Assembly (NCBI GenBank): GCA_023421505.1
Contig: JAEZTJ010000025.1
Coordinates: 69,139-133,138, forward strand
DNA length: 64,000 nucleotides
Source: Bacillota bacterium
GTDB lineage: Bacteria; Bacillota; Clostridia; Lachnospirales; Lachnospiraceae
Direction: 5' to 3'
In this document: in pieces, positions 44,626 to 53,726 of the stretch
How the letters are laid out: each line of letters opens with the position of its first letter
How positions within the stretch are numbered: position 1 is the stretch's first letter
The notes under the pieces: model-generated
Databases searched by the model: none
Seen by the model: the letters and a program-made list of their open reading frames with translations, nothing else
Told to the model about the DNA's origin: nothing
Position numbers and translations under genes: made by a program

Positions 44626-45438
44626 ATGAAAAAGAATTTTTTTGGTAAATGCTTTATTACGCTTGGCTTACTTCTTTTTTTCACTGTACTGATACCGTTT
44701 ATACCCTTTCGTACAGCTACCGTTAAAGCTTCTGAAATCGGAAAAGAGAAGAGCGAGGCCTCAAGGCTTAACTTAACAAGCGTTATCTTAGCAAAGGGCA
44801 AGTCAATTGCATTAAAAACCTATAATGTAGGTAATAATGCAAAAATCAGTTTTAAATCCGACGATCAGGAAATTGCTTCTGTTAGTGATAGCGGTTTTAT
44901 TACAGCAAATAAAGTTGGTAGTACCGTTATCACGGTAATCATTAAAGATGGAGCTAATCCCACAAGCTTAACCTGTGACGTTACTGTAGGTCCTTCCGCG
45001 ATCAGTGTGAAATGGACGCAGTCAAGAATTATCATAGGAATTGAAGATACTTATTCCCTAAACGTAATCTTAAAGCCAAGTAACACAGCGGAGGACGCGG
45101 TTTTTGAAAGCGAGAATACTTCCATAGTTACAGTCAGTCCGGGAGGGCGTATTACTGCTAAGGCTTACGGACTCACCAAAGTGAATGCTTATATAGATGC
45201 CACGGAAGCCGACGGTTCAAAGAAACGTGATACCTGTATTGTGATTGTAACCACCAAGGATAGCGTATCAAAATTAGAAGATTATTATAAAACTTCTTCT
45301 GAACTTGGTAAAATATCACAAAGCGATTTAGATAATGCTTTAAGTAAATTCTTCAATGAAAATTTTGATCCAAAAAAACCTGACTCCTTAGATAGCAGTC
45401 TTGACAAATTTTTAAAGGAAACCTTTAATTTAAAGTAA
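44626..45438 (+). CDS. Secreted protein with two bacterial Ig-like (BIG2) domains
   Basis: A signal peptide (KKNFFGKCF then a long hydrophobic core to about residue 33) is followed by two BIG2-type domains. The first contains SFKSDDQEIASVSDSGFITANKVGSTVI and the second VFESENTSIVTVSPGGRITAKAYGLTKV in shortened outline, each with the typical -V-G/T-I-A-G-T-I pattern. A helical charged C-terminus of about 60 residues ends the protein, with no LPxTG anchor. It is probably a cell-surface or secreted adhesion-like protein. It is divergent from the two-component genes. GGAGGA precedes the ATG. Confidence 0.8.
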   Translation: MKKNFFGKCFITLGLLLFFTVLIPFIPFRTATVKASEIGKEKSEASRLNLTSVILAKGKSIALKTYNVGNNAKISFKSDDQEIASVSDSGFITANKVGSTVITVIIKDGANPTSLTCDVTVGPSAISVKWTQSRIIIGIEDTYSLNVILKPSNTAEDAVFESENTSIVTVSPGGRITAKAYGLTKVNAYIDATEADGSKKRDTCIVIVTTKDSVSKLEDYYKTSSELGKISQSDLDNALSKFFNENFDPKKPDSLDSSLDKFLKETFNLK

Positions 45439-45474
45439 CTATTATGTATATGCATCAGGATTTAATTTTACAAA

Positions 45475-45509
45475 CAATAAAACACGCGTATAAGTAGCGT
45501 GTTTTATTG
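45475..45509 (+). terminator. Terminator of the BIG2 gene
   Basis: CAATAAAACACGC (45475-45487) pairs perfectly with GCGTGTTTTATTG (45497-45509), followed by TTTATT. Confidence 0.8.
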
Positions 45510-45581
45510 TTTATTAAAGGATAATGACGTAAGCTATAATACTACAAATACAACTACCCAAAAGAAAGGCAGGCTTAAACT

Positions 45582-45950
45582 ATGTATTTTAAATTTGCAC
45601 ATAATAATTATAATGTATACAACTTGGAGAAGTCTCTGGCATTTTATAAAGAAGCCCTGGGGTTAGCAGAAATAAGACGTAGCACACCGGATTCCGGAGA
45701 TTTTATTATTGTATTTCTTGGTGATGGAAGCTCTGAGCATTTACTTGAGCTGACCTGGTTAAGGGATTGGGAACGACCTTACAATCTGGGAGATAACGAA
45801 ATTCATCTTGCGTTTAAAACTGATGACTATCATGCTGCTTACCAAAAGCATAAGGAAATGAACTGCATCTGTTACGAGAACCCGGGGATGGGAATCTATT
45901 TTATCAGTGATCCTGATGGATATTGGATTGAGATTATTCCTTCAAAATAA
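45582..45950 (+). CDS. Glyoxalase I-like VOC protein
   Basis: The 122-residue vicinal-oxygen-chelate protein has both halves of the fold and all four residues expected for a glyoxalase I metal site: His in FAHNNYNV, Glu in LLELTW, His in EIHLAF and Glu in WIEIIP. That supports a true lactoylglutathione lyase-like enzyme of the short clostridial type, acting on methylglyoxal adducts. Clostridia often lack glutathione, so the thiol partner is uncertain. AAAGGCAGG precedes the ATG. A strong terminator follows. Confidence 0.82.
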   Translation: MYFKFAHNNYNVYNLEKSLAFYKEALGLAEIRRSTPDSGDFIIVFLGDGSSEHLLELTWLRDWERPYNLGDNEIHLAFKTDDYHAAYQKHKEMNCICYENPGMGIYFISDPDGYWIEIIPSK

Positions 45951-45996
45951 AGCTTTGATAGATTGAAGTATCTCTTTAACTTATGTATTTCTATGC

Positions 45997-46040
45997 AAAA
46001 ATAGACTTTATGCTTTTTATAAGGCATAAAGTCTATTTTT
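45997..46040. terminator. Bidirectional terminator
   Basis: AAAAATAGACTTTATGC (45997-46013) pairs perfectly with GCATAAAGTCTATTTTT (46024-46040). U tracts exist in both directions, between the VOC gene and carB. Confidence 0.85.
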
Positions 46041-46084
46041 CTATAAATAGAGTAAATTGTTGAAAAGAACAATTCACTCCTAGA

Positions 46085-46134
46085 AGTTTGTGCCTGCGTA
46101 ATCCTCGGCACAAACTTATTCAAAGGGTAGGCAT
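46085..46134 (+). repeat. Dispersed palindromic repeat copy C (best preserved)
   Basis: AGTTTGTGCC (46085-46094) pairs with GGCACAAACT (46107-46116) around TGCGTAATCCTC. ATTCAAAGGGTAGGCAT follows at 46118-46134. Confidence 0.65.
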
Positions 46135-46181
46135 TTATGTTAGTATAATAAAAGACTTAATAATATCTTCTTTTATATAAA

Positions 46182-49100
46182 TTAAATCTGTGCCACATCC
46201 ACAAGCGTGATATCGCTGTTATCACTTTCCATACTGGTAAGTAATGCACTTGCTGTATCTAAGGCCGTGAAGCAGGTTACACCTGTCTCAATAGAGGTTC
46301 TTCTGATTAAAAAGCCGTCTCTTTGTTTATTTCTGCCCTGTGTAGGTGTATTGATAACCATATCGATTTCATGGCTTAAGATTAAATCCAGTATATTCGG
46401 AATACCTTGCCCAATCTTATGAATTATTGTAGCTTTTATCCCGTTCTTCTCTAGTGCTTCAGCTGTTCCCTTTGTTGCGTAGATTTGATATCCCAGTGCA
46501 ATTAATCTTCTACCTAAGCCTACTGCTTCTTCTCTGTCAGCTTTATTTACTGTCATAATCACCTTTTTATGCTTCGGAAGATTAACACCTGCGCCTAAGA
46601 AGGCTTTGTACAGTGCTTCATGATAAGTCTTTGCAATACCAAGACATTCCCCTGTGGATTTCATCTCCGGTCCTAAGCTGGTCTCAGCGCCACGCAGCTT
46701 CTCAAAGGAGAATACCGGCATCTTAATAGCAATATACTTAGACTCAGGCCATAAGCCCGGTGTATATCCAAGCGCTTTGATCTTATCTCCAAGAATTACC
46801 TTTGTCGCAATATCAACGATCGGCAAGGCTGTAACCTTACTGATATAAGGTACGGTACGGCTGGAACGTGGATTAACCTCAATGACATATACCTTTTCAT
46901 CATATACAATAAATTGTATATTTATTAATCCGACTACATGAAGGGAATTAGCAAGCTTCTTTGTATAATCTACAATTTCCTCTTTCACCTTCTCACTGAT
47001 GCTCTGTGCGGGATATACGGAAATACTGTCTCCGGAGTGAATACCCGCTCTCTCGATATGCTCCATAATTCCCGGAATTAAGATATCCTCACCGTCACAT
47101 ACCGCGTCAACCTCTACTTCCATGCCCATCAGATATTTATCTACCAGGATCGGATGCTCCTGTACTGTCATATTGATGATTTTCATAAATTCTACGATAT
47201 CTGCATCATTGATGGCAATCTGCATTCCCTGACCACCAAGTACATAGGAAGGACGTACAAGCACCGGATATCCCAGCTCATTGGCAGCTGCCAGCGCTTC
47301 CTCCGTTGTAAATACAGTCTTTCCGGCCGGTCTTGGTATCTGGCAATTTTCAAGGATTTGATCAAATAATTCTCTGTCCTCTGCCGCATCAACATCAGCT
47401 GCTGAGGTTCCGAGGATCGGAACACCCATCTTAAGTAAAGCTTCGGTAAGCTTAATTGCCGTCTGACCACCGAATTGTACCACCGCACCATCGGGCTGCT
47501 CAATATCTACGATATTTTCTACATCCTCCGGAGTTAAAGGCTCAAAATAAAGTTTATCTGCAATGTCAAAGTCTGTACTTACTGTTTCCGGATTGTTATT
47601 TACAATAATCGTCTCGCAGCCACTCTTTGCTAAGGCCCATACACTGTGAACCGAACAGTAATCAAATTCAATACCCTGACCTATTCTGATCGGGCCTGAA
47701 CCAAGTACCATGATTTTCTTTCTTCCGCTTGTCTGTTCTACTTCATTAAAGCTTCCGAAGGTTGAATAATAATACGGGGTTTCTGCATCAAATTCCGCAG
47801 CACAGGTATCAACCATTTTGTAGGCAGCCACAATACTGTTCTGTTTTCTTATTGCTTTAATCTCAGAAGCAGGCTTTCCGGTTAAATCTGCAATAACACG
47901 GTCCGGGAAACCAAGGCGTTTTGCCTTTTCCAGTAATTCTACGGAAAGAGGTATCGCCTCCAATTCCTTTTCTACCTCTACCAAATTTGCTATTTTATCT
48001 ATAAACCATAAATCAATCTTGGTTATTTGATTAATTTCCTCATAGGAGATGCCTCTACGAATTGCTTCTGCGATAACAAATAAACGTCTGTCATCTATTC
48101 TATATAATTCCTTTTTAATCTCTTCGGTTGATCTTTCATGATAATTTCCATGTTTTAAACTGTAAATGTTTTGCTCTAAGGAACGGAGTGCCTTCATTAA
48201 GGCCGCCTCGAAGTTAGTACTGATCGACATTACCTCACCGGTAGCCTTCATCTGGGTAGTAAGCTGTCTCTTAGCAGTAATGAACTTATCGAAGGGCCAT
48301 TTGGGTATCTTTACGACAACATAATCAAGCGTCGGCTCAAAGCTGGCATAGGTTTTTTTCGTAACCGCGTTCTGAATCTCATCGAGAGTATAGCCCAGCG
48401 CGATTTTTGCTGCAACCTTTGCAATCGGATAACCTGTTGCTTTGGAGGCAAGCGCTGAGGAACGGCTAACACGGGGATTTACTTCAATAACACAGTATTC
48501 AAAGGTATCAGGATGAAGTGCATACTGTACATTACAGCCTCCGGTTATTCCAAGCTCTGTAATAATATTTAATGCCGAGCTTCTTAACATCTGATATTCT
48601 TTATCACCCAGTGTCTGGGATGGAGCTACGACGATACTGTCACCGGTATGAACACCAACCGGATCAATATTCTCCATATTACATACCGTAATGCAGTTAC
48701 CCTTACTGTCACGCATTACCTCATACTCAATTTCCTTCCAGCCTGCGATGCAACGCTCTATTAAGCATTGTCCGACACGGCTGAGTCTAAGTCCGTTGGT
48801 ACAGATATCAATCAGTTCTTCCTTTGTTGCAGCGATACCGCCGCCGCTGCCGCCTAAGGTATACGCAGGACGAACCACTACCGGGTAACCAATCGTGTCC
48901 GCAAATGCTACTGCATCCTTAACCGTCGTTACTACTGTACTGGGTGCGCAGGGCTCACCGATTTTCTCCATGGTAGTCTTAAATTCAAGTCTGTCCTCAG
49001 CCTTCTTAATTGTCAGTGAGGTAGTACCGATTAATTTTACGTCATTTTCTCTTAAGAAGCCCGACTCCTCAAGCTCCATGGCAATATTAAGAGCTGCCTG

Positions 49101-49376
49101 GCCTCCCAGGGTCGGAAGAACACTGTCCGGTTTTTCCTTCAGTATTATTCTTTTTACAAAGTCTGGGGTTAATGGTTCAATATATACGATATCCGCAATT
49201 TCCTTATCAGTCATAATTGTAGCGGGATTGGAATTAACGAGAACAACACAGATACCCTCTTCCTTCAGAGAGCGGCAGGCTTGTGTTCCTGCATAGTCAA
49301 ATTCTGCAGCCTGACCGATAATGATCGGTCCAGAACCGATTACTAATACTTTTTTTATACTTTCAATTCTCGGCAT
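46182..49376 (-). CDS. carB: Carbamoyl phosphate synthase large subunit
   Basis: The 1064-residue enzyme makes carbamoyl phosphate from bicarbonate, ammonia and two ATP for pyrimidine and arginine synthesis. Two homologous ATP-grasp halves are seen, each with the opening VLVIGSGPIIIGQ / VLGSGPIRIGQG. Metal-binding segments are EVNPRVSRSSAL and EVNPRSSRTVPY. A C-terminal MGS-like regulatory domain begins near residue 930 (KHKKVIMTVNKADRE). Its start overlaps the carA stop (TAATG), giving tight translational coupling. Confidence 0.97.
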   Translation of the reverse strand: MPRIESIKKVLVIGSGPIIIGQAAEFDYAGTQACRSLKEEGICVVLVNSNPATIMTDKEIADIVYIEPLTPDFVKRIILKEKPDSVLPTLGGQAALNIAMELEESGFLRENDVKLIGTTSLTIKKAEDRLEFKTTMEKIGEPCAPSTVVTTVKDAVAFADTIGYPVVVRPAYTLGGSGGGIAATKEELIDICTNGLRLSRVGQCLIERCIAGWKEIEYEVMRDSKGNCITVCNMENIDPVGVHTGDSIVVAPSQTLGDKEYQMLRSSALNIITELGITGGCNVQYALHPDTFEYCVIEVNPRVSRSSALASKATGYPIAKVAAKIALGYTLDEIQNAVTKKTYASFEPTLDYVVVKIPKWPFDKFITAKRQLTTQMKATGEVMSISTNFEAALMKALRSLEQNIYSLKHGNYHERSTEEIKKELYRIDDRRLFVIAEAIRRGISYEEINQITKIDLWFIDKIANLVEVEKELEAIPLSVELLEKAKRLGFPDRVIADLTGKPASEIKAIRKQNSIVAAYKMVDTCAAEFDAETPYYYSTFGSFNEVEQTSGRKKIMVLGSGPIRIGQGIEFDYCSVHSVWALAKSGCETIIVNNNPETVSTDFDIADKLYFEPLTPEDVENIVDIEQPDGAVVQFGGQTAIKLTEALLKMGVPILGTSAADVDAAEDRELFDQILENCQIPRPAGKTVFTTEEALAAANELGYPVLVRPSYVLGGQGMQIAINDADIVEFMKIINMTVQEHPILVDKYLMGMEVEVDAVCDGEDILIPGIMEHIERAGIHSGDSISVYPAQSISEKVKEEIVDYTKKLANSLHVVGLINIQFIVYDEKVYVIEVNPRSSRTVPYISKVTALPIVDIATKVILGDKIKALGYTPGLWPESKYIAIKMPVFSFEKLRGAETSLGPEMKSTGECLGIAKTYHEALYKAFLGAGVNLPKHKKVIMTVNKADREEAVGLGRRLIALGYQIYATKGTAEALEKNGIKATIIHKIGQGIPNILDLILSHEIDMVINTPTQGRNKQRDGFLIRRTSIETGVTCFTALDTASALLTSMESDNSDITLVDVAQI

Positions 49377-50458
49377 TATTCCTGCACCTCCATCATATTA
49401 ATAAACTCATCAAAAAGGAATTCGCTGTCCATTGGTCCTGCGCAGGCTTCCGGATGGAACTGAACGGAAAATACGTTCTTGCCGAGGTAATGCATGCCTT
49501 CCACAGTCCTGTCGTTAACATTAATAAAGCTTACTTCTGCAACCTCCGGCTTCAAGCTGTCTGCCTTCACCATATATCCATGATTTTGTGTAGAAATATA
49601 TACTCTTCCGGTTTTTAAATCCTTTACCGGATGGTTTGCTCCACGATGACCGTATTTCATCTTTTCCGTATCGCCCCCGTTTGCTAAAGCCAAAAGCTGA
49701 TGACCTAAGCAAATAGCAAAGATCGGCACCTTGCTGTCAAACATGTTCTTTACTTCTGCTATGATTTCCGTACATTCCTTCGGATCACCCGGGCCATTGG
49801 ATAACATAATGCCGTCAGGTTTATTCTTAAGTACTTCTTCCGCCTTCGTAAACGCAGGATATATGGTAACTTCACAGCCTCTCTTTGCAAGGCATCTGGG
49901 GATATTATTCTTTAAGCCGTAATCCATTAAGGCTACCTTATATTTGTGCTCGCCTATTGGGGGAATTACTCTTGCTTCTTTACAGGAGGTCTTGGCAACT
50001 ACCTTTTCTACTTTATATTGATGTATTTTAGCAATTACCTCTTCGAGATTATAATTTTCGTTTGTAGTAATCATACCATTCATAGTACCCTTATTTCTAA
50101 GAAGCTTTACCAAAGCTCTCGTATCAATTCCGGCGACTCCGGGGATACCGTTTCTTGTAAGAAAGCTTTGAATACTTTCTTCATTACGGAAATTGCTCGG
50201 TATTCTTGATAATTCCCTTACGATAAATCCGTCCAGCCAGGGCTTATGTGATTCCATATCTTCGTAACATATGCCGTAATTTCCTATCAAAGGATATGTC
50301 ATTACCACACTCTGACCTGCATAGGAGGGATCTGTCAGTACTTCAAGATATCCCGTCATACCAGTATTGAATACGATCTCGCTGATAATCTCTCGCTGTG
50401 CTCCGATACTTTCGCCTGTAAATACATTGCCATCCTCAAGAATTAAGAACGCTTTCAT
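49376..50458 (-). CDS. carA: Carbamoyl phosphate synthase small subunit
   Basis: The glutaminase subunit feeds ammonia to CarB. The 360 residues have the small-subunit N-domain (MKAFLILEDGNVFTGESIGA) and a class I amidotransferase with nucleophile in FAICLGHQLLAL and the His-Glu pair in SVQFHPEACAGP. The longer frame from 50500 is rejected because GGAGG directly precedes the ATG at 50458. A promoter at 50670-50698 and a terminator-like hairpin in the 205-base leader suggest control by attenuation. Confidence 0.97.
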   Translation of the reverse strand: MKAFLILEDGNVFTGESIGAQREIISEIVFNTGMTGYLEVLTDPSYAGQSVVMTYPLIGNYGICYEDMESHKPWLDGFIVRELSRIPSNFRNEESIQSFLTRNGIPGVAGIDTRALVKLLRNKGTMNGMITTNENYNLEEVIAKIHQYKVEKVVAKTSCKEARVIPPIGEHKYKVALMDYGLKNNIPRCLAKRGCEVTIYPAFTKAEEVLKNKPDGIMLSNGPGDPKECTEIIAEVKNMFDSKVPIFAICLGHQLLALANGGDTEKMKYGHRGANHPVKDLKTGRVYISTQNHGYMVKADSLKPEVAEVSFINVNDRTVEGMHYLGKNVFSVQFHPEACAGPMDSEFLFDEFINMMEVQE

Positions 50459-50549
50459 TGTATCCTCCATTCCGCCGAACATTCGGCATAAACTTCGCAA
50501 AAATCTTTATGCTTTTTTGCAATTTCTTTTCCTGTGACTGAATTTTCGC

Positions 50550-50614
50550 AAAAAAAAAGAATACTGACCCAATTGGATGCTCCCTAAGCTACAAAGCAGC
50601 CAATTATTATTCTT
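50550..50614 (-). promoter_or_regulatory. Attenuator-like hairpin in the carAB leader
   Basis: On the minus strand AAGAATA (50614-50608) pairs with TATTCTT (50563-50557), with AATTGG/CCAATT inside. Nine Ts follow directly (50558-50550), which is a complete intrinsic terminator between promoter and carA. Two smaller hairpins (GCATAAA/TTTATGC and GCCGAATGTTCGGC) lie nearer the start codon. No PyrR-binding consensus was recognised, so the effector is unknown. Confidence 0.6.
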
Positions 50615-50669
50615 TAATTAATATTAATTTTGAATGCATAAATATTCATTTTTTTGATCAATTTTTATG

Positions 50670-50698
50670 ATTTTACCATATCTAATTTAAAATAGCAA
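50670..50698 (-). promoter_or_regulatory. carAB promoter
   Basis: TTGCTA (50698-50693) and TAAAAT (50675-50670) are separated by 17 bases on the minus strand. Confidence 0.65.
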
Positions 50699-50852
50699 GT
50701 GGTTTTCTAAAATATATACATTATTTTTAATTCCATTTTCTCCTATATCAGTTTATATTGATAACATATACATAATCTATTTTTATTCACAAATATTAGC
50801 GTGTCTTAAAATCTTGATAAATAGTATCTTTTGCTTTATCATTACAAGCCCC

Positions 50853-50963
50853 ACATGTTTTTCGCGGAACTTTTTACCAGTTATCATATTTATAACTTGA
50901 ATACTTAAAAATAGCGCTCTTTGCTATTCTTATAATGGCCCGCATGTTTTTCGCGGGACTATT
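50853..50963 (+). repeat. Two direct repeats upstream of the first sleC gene
   Basis: CACATGTTTTTCGCGGAAC (50852-50870) and CGCATGTTTTTCGCGGGAC (50941-50959) are 89 bases apart and nearly identical. The second also forms CCCGC/GCGGG. They lie 60-170 bases before the sleC start and may be binding sites. No sporulation sigma-factor promoter could be assigned with confidence. Confidence 0.4.
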
Positions 50964-51023
50964 CACAATCTGTATTCATCCTACATAACTTGATAATAAA
51001 ATGAGAGTATTGAGGTCAATCTC

Positions 51024-52325
51024 ATGAAACAGATCATAACTCCTTTTACTTATAAAAAGAACGAGCCGGCCCTAAGAGTATACCCCACCCAGATGGAAAC
51101 ACAATCGCTTGGCCGTCTTCGGGTTCGCTGCACCGCACCGGGTGAAATACCGATAGCAAACGCAACAGTTACAATAACCCCACCAAACGAACCAAATAAT
51201 GTAATTGGCCAATTAACTACTGATGCCTCCGGTTTGACCGAGACAGTAGAGCTTTCTGCACCGCCTTTAGATTACAGTCTTGCCCCCTCTGAACCACAGC
51301 CTTATTCCGACTATGATGTCCGTATCTCTGCCCCTAACTACGAAAATGCTATCTATAATAATATTCAGATCCTGCCGGAGGTATTAGCTGAGCAAAATTC
51401 CACCTTAAACCCTGCTGCTGAGGAACCGGCAGGTGCAGAGGAAGTTATCAACATAGGTCCACATACTCTTTACGGAGATTACCCGCCTAAAATACCGGAG
51501 GACGAAATAAAGCCTACCGCTGAATCCGGTGAAATCGTTCTCACCCGTGTGGTTATCCCGGAGTATGTTATTGTACATGATGCAGCTCCAACAGTTGCTG
51601 CGCAGAATTATTATGTCCGCTTCCGAGATTACATTAAAAATGTAGCTAGTAGTGAAATATATGCAACCTGGCCCGAAGCTACGATATACGCCAATATACT
51701 GGCTATTCTTTCTTTTACCTTAAATCGTGTTTTTACAGAGTGGTATCGGAATCAAGGCTTTAACTTTACCATAACTTCATCAACGGCTTATGACCATAAA
51801 TGGATCAGAGGCAGAAATATCTATGCAAATATTGGTGTTCTAGTAGATAATATATTTGTCAATTACTTATCCCGTCCCAATGTTCGGCAGCCGATATTAA
51901 CACAATACTGCGATGGCGTAAGAACCTCCTGTCCTGGCTGGATGACACAATGGGGCTCTAAATCACTTGGTGACCAGGGTTATAGTGCAATCCAGATTCT
52001 CCGTAACTTTTACGGAAACTCAATCTACATCAATACTGCAACCGAGGTATCCGGAGTTCCAAGATCCTGGCCAGGAAGCAATCTGACCATCGGTGCAAGA
52101 AATTCCAATGTACGAGTTATACAGGAACAGCTTAACCGCATTGCACAGGTTTATACTGCAATTCCTACCTTAGCGGTGGACGGTGTATATGGGTCAAGAA
52201 CTGCTGAGGCAGTAAAAGCCTTCCAGCAGATTTTCAGCCTTCCGGTTACCGGTATTGTAGATATTGGTACCTGGTATAAAATATCAGGGATTTATGTAGC
52301 TGTTACCAGAATGGCGGAATTATAA
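51024..52325 (+). CDS. sleC: SleC-type spore cortex-lytic proenzyme, paralogue 1
   Basis: SleC is made as an inactive precursor in the spore and activated at germination by Csp proteases to degrade cortex peptidoglycan. The protein has 433 residues, close to known SleC. The N-terminal pro-part (1-150) carries a beta-rich carboxypeptidase-regulatory-like domain. A SpoIID-type catalytic domain follows (NVASSEIYATWPEATIYAN with the likely catalytic Glu, then ILTQYCDG and MTQWGS). A C-terminal peptidoglycan-binding domain (VRVIQEQLNRI, DGVYGSRTAEAVKAFQQIF) ends the protein. There is no classical signal peptide. A close paralogue follows 61 bases downstream. Confidence 0.8.
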   Translation: MKQIITPFTYKKNEPALRVYPTQMETQSLGRLRVRCTAPGEIPIANATVTITPPNEPNNVIGQLTTDASGLTETVELSAPPLDYSLAPSEPQPYSDYDVRISAPNYENAIYNNIQILPEVLAEQNSTLNPAAEEPAGAEEVINIGPHTLYGDYPPKIPEDEIKPTAESGEIVLTRVVIPEYVIVHDAAPTVAAQNYYVRFRDYIKNVASSEIYATWPEATIYANILAILSFTLNRVFTEWYRNQGFNFTITSSTAYDHKWIRGRNIYANIGVLVDNIFVNYLSRPNVRQPILTQYCDGVRTSCPGWMTQWGSKSLGDQGYSAIQILRNFYGNSIYINTATEVSGVPRSWPGSNLTIGARNSNVRVIQEQLNRIAQVYTAIPTLAVDGVYGSRTAEAVKAFQQIFSLPVTGIVDIGTWYKISGIYVAVTRMAEL

Positions 52326-52386
52326 TCACAACCTTATTTGGTAATTCATATTTTAATATTAAATAAAGATGAGGAGATTTCATCTA

Positions 52387-53670
52387 ATGTATTCAAACTT
52401 CTCAAATAGATATCGTCAGCATAATTACAGAGTATATCCTGCACAAATGGGTACACAGTCCCTAGGGAGCCTTAGGGTTCGTACTACATCCGCAGGATTT
52501 ACTCCCGTAGAAAATGCCACGGTACGTATTTCTCAGGCCTCTACCCCCGATACTGTGTTAGCTGAAATAAAAACGGATGCTTCCGGCTTAACAGGAGAGA
52601 TTGAACTGCCGGCACCTTCTCCTGATTATAGTCTGACACCTTCTGCACAACAACCCTATGCGGAATATACGATAAGAATTCTCTCCGAGGGTTTCTCTCC
52701 TCTTACAGTACAAAATGCAGAAATATTTCCTTCAGTAACTGCGCTTCAGGAGGCAACACTTCGTACAGTAGCTGGTGCAGAAGGAGTACTTTATGTCATT
52801 CCTCCCCATACCTTATATGGGGATTACCCACCCAAAATAGCCGAAGCAGAAGTGAAGGAAACCGGAGAAAGCGGAGAGATCGTACTCACAAATGTCGTGG
52901 TACCTGAATTCGTAATCGTTCATGACGGTCCTCCGACAGATGCTTCGGCAGCAAATCATTATGTACGCTTCAGAGATTATATCAAAAATGTAGCCTCCAG
53001 TGAAATTTACTCGACCTGGCCGGAGTCAACCATTACCGCTAATGTACTTGCCATTCTTTCTTTTACACTGAACCGGGTTTTTACAGAATGGTACCGTAAT
53101 CAGGGATTTAATTTTACAATCACTTCCTCTACCGCATTTGACCACAAATGGATACCAGGAAGAAACATATTCAGTAATATCGGCTTAATCGTAGATCAGA
53201 TATTTAATAATTACCTATCCCGTCCAAATGTAAAGCAACCAATATTAACACAGTACTGTGACGGCTATAAGGTGCAATGTCCAAACTGGATGACACAATG
53301 GGGCTCTAAGGATCTGGGTGAGCAGGGCCAAAGTGCAATTGACATACTACGGCATTTTTATGGAAATTCAATTTTTATTAATACTGCAACCGAGGTGTCA
53401 GGTGTACCATCATCCTGGCCCGGAGCGAATTTAAGCATTGGTGCCTCTGGCGGTAATGTACGTACCATACAGTCTCAGTTGAATAAAATTTCAGAAAAAT
53501 ATACGTTAATACCGAAGCTGGCCGTTAATGGACAATATAACGATCAGACAGCAAATGCAGTTAAAATCTTTCAGCAAACCTTCGATTTACCGGCTACCGG
53601 TATTGTTGATTTGCCTACCTGGTATAAACTGTCAGGCATCTATGTAGCGGTTTCTCGTATAGCAGAATAA
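52387..53670 (+). CDS. SleC-type spore cortex-lytic proenzyme, paralogue 2
   Basis: The 427-residue protein has the same three-part architecture as the preceding gene. Residues 175-430 are very similar (NVASSEIYSTWPESTITAN, TQYCDGYKVQCPNWMTQWGS, then IQSQLNKI and NDQTANAVKIFQQTF). The pro-region is more divergent, and VLAEIKTDASGLTGEIEL mirrors the paralogue's regulatory-like domain. The ATG at 52387 is chosen because GAGGAG lies between it and the in-frame ATG at 52369. Tandem duplication is the obvious origin. It could be an active second cortex hydrolase or a modified partner; no Csp protease gene is in the window. Confidence 0.78.
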   Translation: MYSNFSNRYRQHNYRVYPAQMGTQSLGSLRVRTTSAGFTPVENATVRISQASTPDTVLAEIKTDASGLTGEIELPAPSPDYSLTPSAQQPYAEYTIRILSEGFSPLTVQNAEIFPSVTALQEATLRTVAGAEGVLYVIPPHTLYGDYPPKIAEAEVKETGESGEIVLTNVVVPEFVIVHDGPPTDASAANHYVRFRDYIKNVASSEIYSTWPESTITANVLAILSFTLNRVFTEWYRNQGFNFTITSSTAFDHKWIPGRNIFSNIGLIVDQIFNNYLSRPNVKQPILTQYCDGYKVQCPNWMTQWGSKDLGEQGQSAIDILRHFYGNSIFINTATEVSGVPSSWPGANLSIGASGGNVRTIQSQLNKISEKYTLIPKLAVNGQYNDQTANAVKIFQQTFDLPATGIVDLPTWYKLSGIYVAVSRIAE

Positions 53671-53677
53671 GAATAGA

Positions 53678-53720
53678 AGGTGCATTTAAAAAATCATTTT
53701 TAGATTTTTTAAATGCACCT
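53678..53720. terminator. Bidirectional terminator
   Basis: AGGTGCATTTAAAAAATC (53678-53695) pairs perfectly with GATTTTTTAAATGCACCT (53703-53720), between the second sleC gene and convergent thiT. Confidence 0.8.
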
Positions 53721-53726
53721 CATATT

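Noticed and set aside
49521..49712. Minus-strand frame inside carA and many similar frames inside other genes
   Set aside because: Alternative-frame shadows of well-supported genes.
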